This document shows positions 27,902-39,270 of a DNA stretch of 64,000 nt, one piece after another. A program made the translations under genes and the position numbers. The first letter of the stretch is position 1. Every line of letters begins with the position of its first letter. Under the pieces are notes generated by a model, which saw only the letters and a program-made list of their open reading frames with translations, was not told the origin of the DNA and searched no databases. The DNA lies in the NCBI GenBank assembly GCA_013791905.1, contig VMSX01000024.1:39393-103392 (forward strand), read 5' to 3'. Source of the stretch: Rhodocyclaceae bacterium (lineage in GTDB: Bacteria; Pseudomonadota; Gammaproteobacteria; Burkholderiales; Rhodocyclaceae).

Positions 27902-28105
27902 ATGCTTGAAATCTCCATCAACGGCGCACCACGCCAAGTCCCCGCGCCCCTGAGCATTGCCGCCTTGCTGGAAAGCGAAGGCCTGCATGGCAAGCGCCTG
28001 GCCGTTGAAAAAAACGGCGAAATCGTGCCAAAAAGCCAGCACGCCAGCACCTTGGTGGCTGCCGGGGACCAGCTTGAAATAGTCGTTGCCGTCGGCGGCG
28101 GCTGA
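27902..28105 (+). CDS. thiS: Sulfur carrier protein ThiS
   Basis: 67 aa, ubiquitin-like fold, ending in the essential Gly-Gly (VAVGGG) that is thiocarboxylated and delivers sulfur to the thiazole ring. It is 21 nt before thiG, its partner. Confidence 0.93.
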   Translation: MLEISINGAPRQVPAPLSIAALLESEGLHGKRLAVEKNGEIVPKSQHASTLVAAGDQLEIVVAVGGG

Positions 28106-28126
28106 TATTTTTGACAAGGCTCTTTC

Positions 28127-28915
28127 ATGACGCAAGATCTGCTCACCATTGCCGGCAAGGCATATTCATCCCGTCTGCTGGTCGGCACCGGCAAATACAA
28201 GGATTTCGACGAAACCCGTCGTGCTGTTGAGGCCAGTGGCGCGGAAATCGTCACCGTGGCCATCCGCCGCACCAACATCGGCCAGGAACCCGGCCAACCC
28301 TCCTTGCTGGAAGCGTTGCCGACCGACCGCTACACCTATCTGCCCAACACCGCCGGCTGCTACTCCGCCGACGAAGCCGTGCGCACCCTGCGGCTGGCGC
28401 GCGAACTGCTGGATGGCCACAGCCTGGTGAAGCTCGAAGTGCTGGGCGACCCGCAAACCCTGTTTCCCAACATGCCGGAAACCCTCAAGGCGGCGGAGAC
28501 GCTGGTGAAGGATGGTTTTCAGGTGATGGTGTATTGCTCGGATGACCCGATCCAGGCCAAGCTGCTCGAAGGCATCGGTTGCGTGGCGGTGATGCCGCTC
28601 GCTTCGCTGATCGGCTCGGGACTGGGCATCCTGAATCCCTGGAACCTCAAGCTCATCATCGATGCCGCCAAGGTGCCGGTGCTGGTCGACGCCGGGGTCG
28701 GTACCGCCTCGGATGCCGCCATCGCCATGGAACTCGGCTGCGACGGCGTGCTGATGAACACGGCGATCGCCGGCGCGCAAAACCCGGTGCTGATGGCCGG
28801 CGCCATGAAGAAGGCCGTCGAAGCCGGCCGCGAAGCCTTTCTCGCCGGGCGCATGCCGAAAAAGCTCTACAGCGCCAGTCCGAGTTCGCCGACCGGCGGC
28901 ATGATCGGATCTTGA
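28127..28915 (+). CDS. thiG: Thiazole synthase ThiG
   Basis: 262 aa TIM barrel. Schiff-base Lys in [16 protein letters not shown]; phosphate-binding [26 protein letters not shown]. Condenses DXP, dehydroglycine and ThiS-thiocarboxylate to the thiazole phosphate. In operon with thiS; thiC lies about 5 kb away on the other strand. No thiH or thiO is in the window, so the glycine route is not shown. Confidence 0.95.
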   Translation: MTQDLLTIAGKAYSSRLLVGTGKYKDFDETRRAVEASGAEIVTVAIRRTNIGQEPGQPSLLEALPTDRYTYLPNTAGCYSADEAVRTLRLARELLDGHSLVKLEVLGDPQTLFPNMPETLKAAETLVKDGFQVMVYCSDDPIQAKLLEGIGCVAVMPLASLIGSGLGILNPWNLKLIIDAAKVPVLVDAGVGTASDAAIAMELGCDGVLMNTAIAGAQNPVLMAGAMKKAVEAGREAFLAGRMPKKLYSASPSSPTGGMIGS

Positions 28916-28923
28916 GCTGCGCG

Positions 28924-29448
28924 ATGCGGCGAGCCGCGCTCGGCTGCGCCCTGTTATTGGCGCTTGCCTGGCCCGCTTGGGCTGAAGAACAAGTCGGCCC
29001 TGAGGAGACGGCGCCAGCCGCATCGATCAGTAAGGCGCCCCTAGCCGAATATGCCTTCAATAAACCTGAAGTGTTGACCGCGCAATTGCTCTGGGGGGTC
29101 GCGCATGGCGCGCGGTTGCTTGCCCTGGCCTGTGCCGGGAGCGGCCAGCATGCGGCAGCCGAAGCATGGGTCGACTGGCGGGAGCGCGAGCAGCCGCAGA
29201 TTCTGGCGGCCGGACGCTTGTTGGGGCGACACTACTTCGGCAGCGAGGAGATATCGCCCGCAGTCATTTCCGCCGCGCTCGGCCTCAAGCCGGCGCTCGA
29301 TCTGCCCCCGGAAGCCCTCGGGCCGGCTTGCGAGACACTTGCCCAGGCGCTGGCGCAACCGCGCTACGACCTGAGTCGCTTTCATGCCATGACGCTGGAG
29401 CTGTTGCAGCGCGGCGGCAAAACCAATTCTTTAGAGGTGTTGAAGTGA
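28924..29448 (+). CDS. Hypothetical secreted protein
   Basis: 174 aa from ATG 28924; a TTG at 28912 overlapping the thiG stop is possible. Residues 1-20 are a clear signal peptide ([13 protein letters not shown]). The mature part is helical and Ala/Leu-rich with two cysteines (in ALACAGS and GPACETL). I do not recognise the family. It lies between thiG and trmB, overlapping trmB by 4 nt, so it is translated in the same operon. Confidence 0.7.
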   Translation: MRRAALGCALLLALAWPAWAEEQVGPEETAPAASISKAPLAEYAFNKPEVLTAQLLWGVAHGARLLALACAGSGQHAAAEAWVDWREREQPQILAAGRLLGRHYFGSEEISPAVISAALGLKPALDLPPEALGPACETLAQALAQPRYDLSRFHAMTLELLQRGGKTNSLEVLK

Positions 29449-30128
29449 CTGTTTCTCCCGAACAACGCGACCACATCCGCAGCTTTGTGCTGCGCCAGGG
29501 GCGGGTATCCAGTGCCCAGCTGCGTAATTACGAAGAAGGCATGCCGCGTTACGGCTTGCCCTACGCGGCTGCCCCGATCGATCTGGCCAGCGTGTTTGGC
29601 CGGGTCGCACCGCAGATTCTCGAAATCGGCTGCGGCATGGGCGAGACCACGGCGCTGATCGCGGCCAATCATCCGGAAAACGACTACCTCGGCATCGAGG
29701 TGCACACACCGGGCGTCGGCAGCCTGCTGAAGGAAATCGCCACGCGCGAACTCACCAACTTGCGCGTCATCCAGCACGATGCCGTCGAGGTGGTGCGCGA
29801 CATGATCCCGCCGGGGTCGCTGGCCGGCATCCACATCTACTTTCCCGACCCCTGGCCGAAGAAGCGCCACCACAAACGGCGCCTGATCCAGCCGCCCTTC
29901 GTCGCCCTGCTGGCCTCGCGTCTCGCTCCCGGCGGCTATCTGCATTGCGCCACCGACTGGGAGGAATATGCGCAGCAGATGCTCGAAGTGCTGAGTGCCG
30001 AGCCGCTGCTGGCCAACACGACGGCGGGGTTTGCCCCCCGTCCCGCCTGGCGGCCGCAGACCAAGTTCGAGACGCGCGGGCTGCGCCTGGGCCATGGCGT
30101 GTGGGACGTGCTATTCCAGCGCAAGTAA
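29445..30128 (+). CDS. trmB: tRNA (guanine-N7)-methyltransferase TrmB
   Basis: 227 aa from GTG 29445, which overlaps the previous stop (GTGA). SAM motif [11 protein letters not shown], and the TrmB hallmark [30 protein letters not shown] at the C-terminus is also typical. Forms m7G46 in tRNA. Confidence 0.94.
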   Translation: MTVSPEQRDHIRSFVLRQGRVSSAQLRNYEEGMPRYGLPYAAAPIDLASVFGRVAPQILEIGCGMGETTALIAANHPENDYLGIEVHTPGVGSLLKEIATRELTNLRVIQHDAVEVVRDMIPPGSLAGIHIYFPDPWPKKRHHKRRLIQPPFVALLASRLAPGGYLHCATDWEEYAQQMLEVLSAEPLLANTTAGFAPRPAWRPQTKFETRGLRLGHGVWDVLFQRK

Positions 30129-30135
30129 GCAATAA

Positions 30136-30447
30136 GTGCAGACAATCACTCTGCACGCTGCCGCACCCACCAAGCCGGTTTTTGGTGCGCCCTGCAATGG
30201 CTGTGGCGCCTGCTGCGCTGCTGCACCCTGTCCGGTCAGCCGCCTGCTCCTCGGCCATCGGGCCGGCAGTTGCCCGGCGCTGACCTGGCGCACTACCGAC
30301 CAGCGCTACGTCTGCGGCATGGCGGTCGATCCGGCCAGCCAGTTGCGCTGGCTGCCGCGCCGCCTCGCGTCATTCAGTGGCCGCGCCTTCCGGCGCTGGA
30401 TCGCCGCCGGCACGGGTTGCGATTTCGACGCCGAAATCAGCGAATGA
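30136..30447 (+). CDS. Small cysteine-rich protein, possible metal-cluster protein
   Basis: 103 aa, GTG start 7 nt after trmB. N-terminal APCNGCGACCAAAPCP has a CxxCxxCC-x4-C pattern like ferredoxin-type or YkgJ-type cysteine clusters; further cysteines are at GSCPAL, YVCGM and GCDFD. Probably binds Zn or Fe-S. Its 3' end overlaps the convergent hemW gene by 11 nt. Function unknown. Confidence 0.7.
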   Translation: MQTITLHAAAPTKPVFGAPCNGCGACCAAAPCPVSRLLLGHRAGSCPALTWRTTDQRYVCGMAVDPASQLRWLPRRLASFSGRAFRRWIAAGTGCDFDAEISE

Positions 30448-31624
30448 ATTCCGCCAGCAGCCGGTTGAGGAAGCGGCGGCCCTGCGCCGTTGGTCGCAGG
30501 TAGCCATCTGCGGTGTCGAGCAGGCCGGCACGCCGTCCCTCCAGCGCCGACTTTTCAATAGCCGCCAGCGGCAGGCCGGTGCGCTCGGTAAACAGCGTCT
30601 GTGGCACGCCCGCTGTCAGGCGCAGTGCATTCATCATGAATTCGCCCGGCAGATCTTCTTGGGCGATGGTCTGCCAGCGACGCGTGAGCGGGTCGGCCAG
30701 ATAGTCCCGCGGATGACGTGGGCGGGCGTCGCGGCGGAACCCGGCATGGTCGGACAGCTTGGAGTGCGCACCGGCGCCCAGCCCCAGATAGTCGCCAAAA
30801 GTCCAGTAGTTGAGGTTGTGGCGGCACTGTTGACCCGGCTTGGCGAAAGCCGAGGTTTCGTAGTGCGCAAAGTCGGCCGCAGCGAGTTCCGCCTCGACCA
30901 TCTCCTGCATGTCGGCGGCCAGATCGTCGTCCGGCAGGGGCGGGGGGGCATGGTGGAACGCCGTGTTGGGTTCCAGCGTCAGGTGATAGGCCGACAGGTG
31001 GCTGACGCCGGTGGCGATGGCGGTGGCGATGTCATGCCTGGCCTCCCGCAGATTCTGGGACGGCAGGGCATACATGAGGTCGAGATTGACGCGCGCGAAA
31101 TGAGTCTGTGCCGCGTCGATGGCGCGGCGCGCCTCGCTGCCCGAATGGATGCGGCCGAGGGCGGCGAGTTTTTTATCGTCGAAACTCTGGATGCCCAGCG
31201 ACAGGCGGTTGATGCCGGCGTCACGGAAGGCGGCGAACTTGCCGGCCTCCAGCGTGCCGGGGTTGGCCTCCAGGGTGATTTCGGCCTCGGGCAGCAGCGG
31301 CACGCGCATGCGCAGCGCGGCCAGCAGCGCGTCGGCGGTCTTGCCGGACATCAGGCTGGGCGTGCCGCCGCCGATGAAGACCGAGATCACCGAGCGCCCC
31401 CAGATTGCTGGCAGCGCGGCTTCGAGGTCGGCGATCAGCGCCGCCAGATAGGCGGCTTCATCGACCGGCTGCTTCGCCTCGTGCGAATTGAAGTCGCAAT
31501 AGGGGCACTTGCGCACGCACCATGGCCAGTGCACATAGAGTGCCAGCGGTGGTGGCGCCTTCAGCCCGGACTCGCCAAAAGTCGGCGCTGGCGAGACGGC
31601 GACAATTGGAATCGTGCGCGTCAC
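30437..31624 (-). CDS. hemW: Radical SAM heme chaperone HemW
   Basis: 395 aa from GTG 31624, overlapping the rdgB stop (GTGA). The open frame extends further upstream, but that part is antisense-like within rdgB. Radical SAM motif CVRKCPYCDF; IGGGTPSLMS; LGIQSFDDKKLAALGR; C-terminal HemN_C domain. HemW lacks coproporphyrinogen oxidase activity and transfers heme to respiratory proteins, which fits an organism rich in cytochromes. N-terminal residues VAVSPAPTF are coded by a short dispersed repeat (31577-31603). Confidence 0.9.
   Translation of the reverse strand: MTRTIPIVAVSPAPTFGESGLKAPPPLALYVHWPWCVRKCPYCDFNSHEAKQPVDEAAYLAALIADLEAALPAIWGRSVISVFIGGGTPSLMSGKTADALLAALRMRVPLLPEAEITLEANPGTLEAGKFAAFRDAGINRLSLGIQSFDDKKLAALGRIHSGSEARRAIDAAQTHFARVNLDLMYALPSQNLREARHDIATAIATGVSHLSAYHLTLEPNTAFHHAPPPLPDDDLAADMQEMVEAELAAADFAHYETSAFAKPGQQCRHNLNYWTFGDYLGLGAGAHSKLSDHAGFRRDARPRHPRDYLADPLTRRWQTIAQEDLPGEFMMNALRLTAGVPQTLFTERTGLPLAAIEKSALEGRRAGLLDTADGYLRPTAQGRRFLNRLLAEFIR
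31577..31603 (+). repeat. Short-form dispersed repeat at the start of hemW
   Basis: AAAAGTCGGCGCTGGCGAGA followed by CGGCGAC. Antisense to hemW, codes VAVSPAPTF about 8 residues after its start, before the conserved LALYVHWPWC. Confidence 0.65.
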
Positions 31625-32211
31625 GCCCCTTGTTTCAGGCGTTCGATCAGCAACGCCAGTGCCTTGCCGCGATGCGAACGCTTGTTCTTTTCCTCGGCAG
31701 AGATTTCGGCGGCCGTTTGCTTGAGGTCGGGCACCAGGAAATAGGGGTCGTAGCCGAAACCACCCGCGCCGCGCGGCGTGTCGATGATCTCGCCATGCCA
31801 TTCGCCTTCGACGACGATCGGTTGCGGGTCGTCGGCATGGCGCACGAACACCAGCACGGCGACGTAGTGGGCGCGGCGGTCGCTCTGTCCCTGCAGGGCG
31901 GCGACCATTTTCTGGTTGTTGCGCTCGTCGGATTTTGGCTCGCCGCCATAGCGCGCGGAATACACGCCGGGCGCGCCGCCCAGCGCCGCGATGCACAGGC
32001 CGGAATCATCCGCCAGCGCTGGCATACCCGTCAGTTGCGCCGCGTGCCGCGCCTTGGCGAGCGCGTTCTCGACGAAGGTGCAATGCGGCTCGTCGGCTTC
32101 GGGGACGTTGAAAGCGGATTGCGGCAGCACCTCGAAATCGCAGGTGGCGAGGAGCTGGGCGAATTCGCGCAGCTTGCCGGGGTTGCCGGAGGCGAGAACG
32201 ATTTTCTTCAT
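31621..32211 (-). CDS. rdgB: Non-canonical purine NTP pyrophosphatase RdgB/HAM1
   Basis: 196 aa. [15 protein letters not shown] start, [13 protein letters not shown] and [22 protein letters not shown] are the family signatures; C-terminal [10 protein letters not shown]. Hydrolyses dITP, XTP and ITP. ATG overlaps the rph stop (ATGA). Confidence 0.95.
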   Translation of the reverse strand: MKKIVLASGNPGKLREFAQLLATCDFEVLPQSAFNVPEADEPHCTFVENALAKARHAAQLTGMPALADDSGLCIAALGGAPGVYSARYGGEPKSDERNNQKMVAALQGQSDRRAHYVAVLVFVRHADDPQPIVVEGEWHGEIIDTPRGAGGFGYDPYFLVPDLKQTAAEISAEEKNKRSHRGKALALLIERLKQGA

Positions 32212-32933
32212 TTGATTTCCAGTGCAAGTTTTTGTGAGGTGATGATTTCGCCGATGCCTTTTTCCGCCAGCGCGAGCAGGGCGTCGAGTTCGGCGCGCGA
32301 GAAGGGTTCGCCCTCGGCCGTGCCTTGTAATTCGACCATGCCGCCCTTGCCGGTCATGACGACATTCATGTCGGTGTCGCAGGATGAATCCTCGCTGTAA
32401 TCGAGATCGAGCACCGGGACGCCCTTGACGATGCCCACCGACACGGCGGCGACGAAGTCGCGCATCGGGTGGGCGGCCAGTTTGCCTGCGGCGACCAGGC
32501 CATGGAGCGCATCATGGAGCGCCACGCAGGCACCAGTGATCGAGGCGCAGCGCGTGCCGCCATCGGCTTGCAGCACGTCGCAGTCGAGTGTGATCTGCCG
32601 TTCGCCGAGCGCGGCAAGGTCGGTCACGGCACGCAGGGAGCGGCCGATCAGGCGCTGGATCTCCTGGGTGCGACCGGACTGCTTGCCCTTCGCCGCTTCG
32701 CGGTCGGTGCGCGTGTGGGTCGAGCGCGGCAGCATGCCGTATTCGGCGGTGACCCAGCCGCGCCCCTTGCCCTTGAGGAAGGGCGGCACGCGCTCCTCGA
32801 CACTGGCGGTGCACAGCACCTGGGTATGGCCGAACTGCACCAGCACGCTGCCTTCGGCATGGCGGGTGTAGTGGCGGGTGATGGTCAGCGGGCGCAGCAG
32901 GGTTGGCGTGCGGCCGTCGGTTCTTTCATTCAT
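32208..32933 (-). CDS. rph: Ribonuclease PH
   Basis: 241 aa from ATG 32933 ([16 protein letters not shown]). Phosphorolytic 3' exonuclease for tRNA maturation. Signatures: [28 protein letters not shown] and [14 protein letters not shown]. Begins 1 nt after the PP2C gene stop, in an operon with kinase, phosphatase, rdgB and hemW. Confidence 0.95.
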   Translation of the reverse strand: MNERTDGRTPTLLRPLTITRHYTRHAEGSVLVQFGHTQVLCTASVEERVPPFLKGKGRGWVTAEYGMLPRSTHTRTDREAAKGKQSGRTQEIQRLIGRSLRAVTDLAALGERQITLDCDVLQADGGTRCASITGACVALHDALHGLVAAGKLAAHPMRDFVAAVSVGIVKGVPVLDLDYSEDSSCDTDMNVVMTGKGGMVELQGTAEGEPFSRAELDALLALAEKGIGEIITSQKLALEIK

Positions 32934-32934
32934 G

Positions 32935-33816
32935 TCAGGTTTCCTTGTCGCCGATGCGGGCGCGGATGGTTTCAATGGCCCGGTCGATGTCTTCATCGGA
33001 CCAGGTCTGGCTGGTCGCGGCTGGCGCCGCGGGAGGATCATTAGGGTTTGGGGTGGCCGGGGCCGAATCGGTGCGGGAACTGTCGGCCCAGACCATGACG
33101 ATCAACGACAAATTGTCGCGGCCCGGTCCGGCGGCCGACTCCACACGATTGAGCATTTCTGGCGCCGCCTTGATTGCGTCGCGGTCGGAAAGCGCCACCA
33201 GCGGCTGATCGTCATCCAAGGGCGCCCAGACTCCATCCGAGCACAACAGCACGACATCTCCGCTCATCAGCGGGGTCTTGCGGGAAAGATCGAAGCGCGG
33301 TGTTTGATCGCCACCCAGACAACCGGTCAAAATGTTGCGCGCCGGATGGCAGCGCGCCTCGTCTTCGGCCAGCAGCCCGTCGTCAATCAACGCCTGCACG
33401 CGTGAATGGTCGCGCGTGCGGGTCAGCAGGCGGCCACGGCGCAGCACATAGAGGCGCGAGTCGCCGGCATGCGCCCAGATGGCGATGCCGTCCTGCACGA
33501 TGCAGATCACGCAGGTGGTACGCGGCTGGTCGACCAGCATGCGCATACCGACCTGGGCATGGATGGCGGCATGGGCATCGGCCATTGCCGCGACGAGAAA
33601 AGCATAGGGATCGGCGAGACGCGGCTGGGCCTGTTGATCGAAGGCGGCGATGACGCTGCGCACGACTGCCTCGGCGGCAAGATCGCCGTGGCCATGGCCA
33701 CCCATGCCATCGGCCAGCACCATGATCAGCGTGTCACTGGTGTAGCGATAACCCAGCCGGTCTTCGTTGTTCGCCCGACCGCCGATGCGACTGTCCTGAT
33801 AGATCGAGAATTTCAT
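32935..33816 (-). CDS. PP2C-family Ser/Thr protein phosphatase
   Basis: 293 aa. Metal-binding motifs: RANNEDRLG (motif I), [13 protein letters not shown] (II), [13 protein letters not shown] (VI), LLCSDGVW (VIII) and [10 protein letters not shown] (XI). About 50 C-terminal residues are Pro/Ala-rich. It overlaps the kinase stop by 4 nt and is probably its antagonist. Confidence 0.93.
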   Translation of the reverse strand: MKFSIYQDSRIGGRANNEDRLGYRYTSDTLIMVLADGMGGHGHGDLAAEAVVRSVIAAFDQQAQPRLADPYAFLVAAMADAHAAIHAQVGMRMLVDQPRTTCVICIVQDGIAIWAHAGDSRLYVLRRGRLLTRTRDHSRVQALIDDGLLAEDEARCHPARNILTGCLGGDQTPRFDLSRKTPLMSGDVVLLCSDGVWAPLDDDQPLVALSDRDAIKAAPEMLNRVESAAGPGRDNLSLIVMVWADSSRTDSAPATPNPNDPPAAPAATSQTWSDEDIDRAIETIRARIGDKET

Positions 33817-34709
33817 TTGGTCGCAATGCCCGGCTGGGCGGGCGTTGCCAGCATGCGTTGCAGGGTGAACGCGCTTTGCGGCCGCTCCAGAGGATCAAGC
33901 CGCATGCATTGATCGATGGTGCCGAGTAATTGTGGCGAATATTGTCCGGCCCAGCGTCGGGCAGCGGGGACCAAGCCATCCTTCACCAGGCGGAAATCCG
34001 CCGGCTGGGGCGCTGCCGCCGCAAGGCAGGCATACATGCTGGCGCCGACGGCGTAAATATCGGTCCATGGCCCCTGGCCGGGCTGGTTGCCGTATTGCTC
34101 GGGCGCGGCATAGCCCGGCGTGTAGGTGGGACGTAACTTGGGATCTTGTTGGCACAGCGCCTGGCGCGTGGCGCCGAAATCAAGCAGTACCGGGTTGCCG
34201 TCGGTGCGCAGCCAGATGTTTGACGGCTTGATATCCAGGTGCAGCAGCTTGTTGGCGTGCACCTCGCGCAAACCTGAAAGCAGGCGCGCAAATACGCCGC
34301 GCACAAAACTTTCCCGGAACTCCTTGTGGTGCTTGCGAATCTGGTCGTGCAGCGTTCGGCCCTGCTCGTAGCGCATCACCAGATAGACGGTGTCGTTCGC
34401 CCGCAGGAAATTGATGACGTGCACGACGTTGGGATGATTGAGCCGTGCCAGCGCAATGCCTTCTTCGTAAAACGCCATCAGGCCATTCTGATAGGCCTCG
34501 CGATTGGCCGGACTAACCTGCGGCACCAGACCCACCAGGCGCTGTGCCAGTGCATGGGGCAGGTATTCCTTGATGGCTACCGGCGTCCCTTGGGCATCGT
34601 AGGCCAGATAGACGATGGAAAACCCGCCCATTGATAACTGGCGCTCGAAACGGTACCCATCGATGACATGACCGGGTGGTAGTGCTTGGTTTGTTTGGGG
34701 CGGTGGCAT
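33813..34709 (-). CDS. Hanks-type Ser/Thr protein kinase
   Basis: 298 aa with no membrane segment. Gly-rich loop LSMGGFSIVYLA, ATP lysine VAIKEYLP, catalytic loop HLDIKPSNIWL (HLD in place of HRD), DFGATRQ, APE motif YAAPEQYG. All catalytic residues are present. The set kinase-PP2C-rph-rdgB-hemW is known in betaproteobacteria; targets are unknown. Confidence 0.92.
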   Translation of the reverse strand: MPPPQTNQALPPGHVIDGYRFERQLSMGGFSIVYLAYDAQGTPVAIKEYLPHALAQRLVGLVPQVSPANREAYQNGLMAFYEEGIALARLNHPNVVHVINFLRANDTVYLVMRYEQGRTLHDQIRKHHKEFRESFVRGVFARLLSGLREVHANKLLHLDIKPSNIWLRTDGNPVLLDFGATRQALCQQDPKLRPTYTPGYAAPEQYGNQPGQGPWTDIYAVGASMYACLAAAAPQPADFRLVKDGLVPAARRWAGQYSPQLLGTIDQCMRLDPLERPQSAFTLQRMLATPAQPGIATK

Positions 34710-34733
34710 GGTGGAGCATTTTAGTTCCGCCCT

Positions 34734-34790
34734 AACCTGAAAGTTGGTCTTTCTTGAGTTTTGCGCTGGCTCTGGAGCAACTTTCAGGTT
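34734..34790. promoter_or_regulatory. 13-bp perfect inverted repeat between kinase and yicC
   Basis: AACCTGAAAGTTG (34734-34746) and CAACTTTCAGGTT (34778-34790) flank 31 bp. They lie 25-80 nt upstream of the kinase start and 75-130 nt upstream of yicC, in the shared promoter region. Candidate operator half-sites or a leader hairpin. Confidence 0.5.
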
Positions 34791-34864
34791 TGCCTCCGCT
34801 GGGAGCCGGTTTCACGGTAAGCTGCCGCGCTGGAAAACCAAGACCAATGATCGGAAACACAGCC

Positions 34865-35734
34865 ATGACGATTTACAGCATGACCGGCTATGCCGCCGCC
34901 GACCGCGACCTAGGTCACGCCAATCTGCACCTTGAACTGAAAAGCGTTAACGGTCGCTTTCTCGACCTCAATTTTCGTTGCAGCGATGAATTGCGCTTTC
35001 TTGAAATGCCACTGCGTGAAAGGCTCACCGCCGCAATCGGTCGCGGCAAGCTCGATTGCCGGCTGCATCTGCAACCGAATAGTGCCGCCGTACCGCAGCT
35101 GACGCCTAATCTTGCGCTGGTCGCACAATTAGGCAGCCTCGACGCCAGTGTGCGTACCGTTCTGATCGATGCCAAACCCCTCACGGTGGCGGACGTGCTG
35201 CGTTGGCCGGGGGTGCTGGCGGCCGATGCCATCAGTCCGGAGCGGCTACAGGCCGAATGTTTTGCCCTGCTCGATGGCGTGCTGGCGGAATTTCTCGCCA
35301 GCCGCGCGCGCGAAGGCGCGCGCCTGACCGACGTGCTCAGGGAGCGCGCCGCCCGCATGCGTGCTGCCGTGGCGCAGGTCGAACCCATGGTGCCGGCCGC
35401 CATCGCCGACTACACGGAGCGGCTGGCGACCAAGCTGCGCGAGGCGGTGGCCAATCTTGACGAAGACCGCATTCGCCAGGAGATCGGCGTGTTCACCGCC
35501 AAGATCGATGTGGCGGAAGAACTGGCGCGCCTGGTGACGCATCTGTCCGAGGTCGAGCGCGTGCTCGACAAGGGCGGGGCCGTCGGCAAACGCCTGGATT
35601 TTCTGATGCAGGAACTCAATCGCGAAGCCAACACGCTGGCCTCGAAATCGGTGTCGGCCGCCGTTACCGCCATTGCGCTCGAACTGAAATTGTTGATCGA
35701 GCAACTGCGCGAGCAGGTGCAAAACCTCGAGTAA
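34865..35734 (+). CDS. yicC: YicC/YloC-family endoribonuclease
   Basis: 289 aa from ATG 34865 (MTIYSMTGYAAADRDLG). N-terminal YicC domain (SVNGRFLDLNFR), C-terminal DUF1732 domain (LDFLMQELNREANTLASKS). E. coli YicC promotes RyhB decay and is an endoribonuclease. Followed by a long dispersed repeat and gmk. Confidence 0.92.
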   Translation: MTIYSMTGYAAADRDLGHANLHLELKSVNGRFLDLNFRCSDELRFLEMPLRERLTAAIGRGKLDCRLHLQPNSAAVPQLTPNLALVAQLGSLDASVRTVLIDAKPLTVADVLRWPGVLAADAISPERLQAECFALLDGVLAEFLASRAREGARLTDVLRERAARMRAAVAQVEPMVPAAIADYTERLATKLREAVANLDEDRIRQEIGVFTAKIDVAEELARLVTHLSEVERVLDKGGAVGKRLDFLMQELNREANTLASKSVSAAVTAIALELKLLIEQLREQVQNLE

Positions 35735-35744
35735 CTGGAAGAAT

Positions 35745-35795
35745 GACGCCGTACCGCCAGTCCCACGGGGATTTCCTGCGGTCACGCCGACTTTT
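35745..35795 (-). repeat. Long-form dispersed repeat, copy B
   Basis: Intergenic between yicC and gmk. Begins GACGCCGTACCGCCAGTCCC and ends TCACGCCGACTTTT. It contains the small stem TCCC/GGGG-like core around ATTTCC. Confidence 0.75.
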
Positions 35796-35834
35796 ACCGT
35801 AATCTCGCTCTCACCCTGTCACCCAGAAAAAATC

Positions 35835-36491
35835 ATGAATTCCTCCTTCACCAGTTCACCGTCCCCTGAAGCCGCCACGGCTGGCGCCTTGTTCATCGTT
35901 TCCGCACCATCAGGTGCCGGCAAGTCGACACTGGTGAAAATGCTGATGGAACGCGATGCCGGCATTGGCCATTCCATTTCCTATACAACGCGCAAGCCGC
36001 GCCCCGGTGAGCAGGATGGCCGCGAATATCATTTCATCGACATTGCCACCTTTGTTGCCATGCGCGACAAAGGCGATTTCCTGGAATGGGCCGAGGTTCA
36101 TGACAATTTCTACGGCACTTCGCGCAGCTGGCTGCTTGACGAAATGCGCGCCGGGCGCGACACCATTCTTGAGATCGACTGGCAGGGTGCCCAGCAGGTG
36201 CGGGCCTTGATCCCGGGGACGGTCGGCATATTCATTGTGCCACCGTCGATTGCCGAGCTGGAGCGCCGCCTGCAAGCCCGCGGCCAGGACGGTGCCGAGG
36301 TGATTCAGCGCCGTGTCGCTGCCGCGCTGGGCGAACTCAGGCATGTCAGCGAGTTCGATTTTGTTATAATCAACAACGACTTGCAGGAAGCTCTGGAAGA
36401 TCTTATTGCAGCGGTGAGGGCTTCCCGACTGGGTTTTGCGCGCCAGCGCGCCCGTCATCCAGATACCTTCCGCTACCTCTCATCCCGCTGA
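35835..36491 (+). CDS. gmk: Guanylate kinase
   Basis: 218 aa. P-loop [13 protein letters not shown]-binding region [22 protein letters not shown], and DFVIINND near the end. Phosphorylates GMP to GDP and so feeds the (p)ppGpp pathway of the adjacent spoT. Confidence 0.96.
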   Translation: MNSSFTSSPSPEAATAGALFIVSAPSGAGKSTLVKMLMERDAGIGHSISYTTRKPRPGEQDGREYHFIDIATFVAMRDKGDFLEWAEVHDNFYGTSRSWLLDEMRAGRDTILEIDWQGAQQVRALIPGTVGIFIVPPSIAELERRLQARGQDGAEVIQRRVAAALGELRHVSEFDFVIINNDLQEALEDLIAAVRASRLGFARQRARHPDTFRYLSSR

Positions 36492-36507
36492 ATACAAAGG
36501 ATTTACC

Positions 36508-36714
36508 ATGGCTCGCGTTACCGTCGAAGATTGCTTGAAATACATCCCCAACCGCTTCCAGATGACCCTGGCCGCCACCTATCGCGCCCGTCAAATCACC
36601 ATGGGCAGCGCTCCCATGGTCGAAGTGGACCGGGACAAGGCCACCGTGCTGGCCTTGCGTGAACTGTCCGTGGGCAAGTACGGCCTGGAAATCCTCAATC
36701 GCGGGCAGGCGTAG
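36508..36714 (+). CDS. rpoZ: RNA polymerase omega subunit
   Basis: 68 aa from ATG 36508 ([18 protein letters not shown]). Conserved ATYRARQI and NRGQA. Omega forms part of a ppGpp site on RNA polymerase; it sits between gmk and spoT as usual in proteobacteria. Confidence 0.96.
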   Translation: MARVTVEDCLKYIPNRFQMTLAATYRARQITMGSAPMVEVDRDKATVLALRELSVGKYGLEILNRGQA

Positions 36715-36755
36715 CACCAGCCCGCATAACCATGCTCTAGCCCAGGGGCGCACCT

Positions 36756-38978
<2,223 letters not shown>

Positions 38979-38991
38979 AGGAGTTACCCCG

Positions 38992-39177
38992 ATGGCTTAT
39001 GTGTCCGAATACACCCAGTTCATGACCGAATGGATGAAGCAGCACCCCGAAGAACTTGATGCACAACAGAGCGGGCGTGCCCTCTGGTGGGATCGCGGTG
39101 ATCAGCAGCTCGACGAGCAGGCGCGTCTGGCTGCGGCAAAAGTGCCGCAAAAGCCTTACTACTACGACGCGAACTGA
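38992..39177 (+). CDS. DUF3460 family small protein
   Basis: 61 aa with GAAGGAG upstream. YTQFMTEWMKQHPE and GRALWWDR with a basic/Tyr tail (VPQKPYYYD) match the DUF3460 pattern found in betaproteobacteria. Function unknown; 13 nt after spoT. Confidence 0.8.
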   Translation: MAYVSEYTQFMTEWMKQHPEELDAQQSGRALWWDRGDQQLDEQARLAAAKVPQKPYYYDAN

Positions 39178-39186
39178 AATAAAACT

Positions 39187-39205
39187 GCCGCCCCGGCGGG
39201 TTTCT
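39187..39205 (+). terminator. Possible weak terminator after the spoT operon
   Basis: CCGCC-CC-GGCGG stem followed by GTTTCTT. The loop is very short and the T-tract poor. It immediately precedes long repeat copy C. Confidence 0.35.
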
Positions 39206-39218
39206 TGAAAGGTTGCTG

Positions 39219-39270
39219 ACGCCGTAGCGCCAGTCCCACAGGGATTTCCTTCGGTCACGCCGACTTTTTA
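39219..39270 (-). repeat. Long-form dispersed repeat, copy C
   Basis: GACGCCGTAGCGCCAGTCCC then CAGGGATTTCC and CTTCGGTCACGCCGACTTTT. It lies in the convergent gap between DUF3460 and ccmI; its end supplies the ccmI stop codon. Confidence 0.8.
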
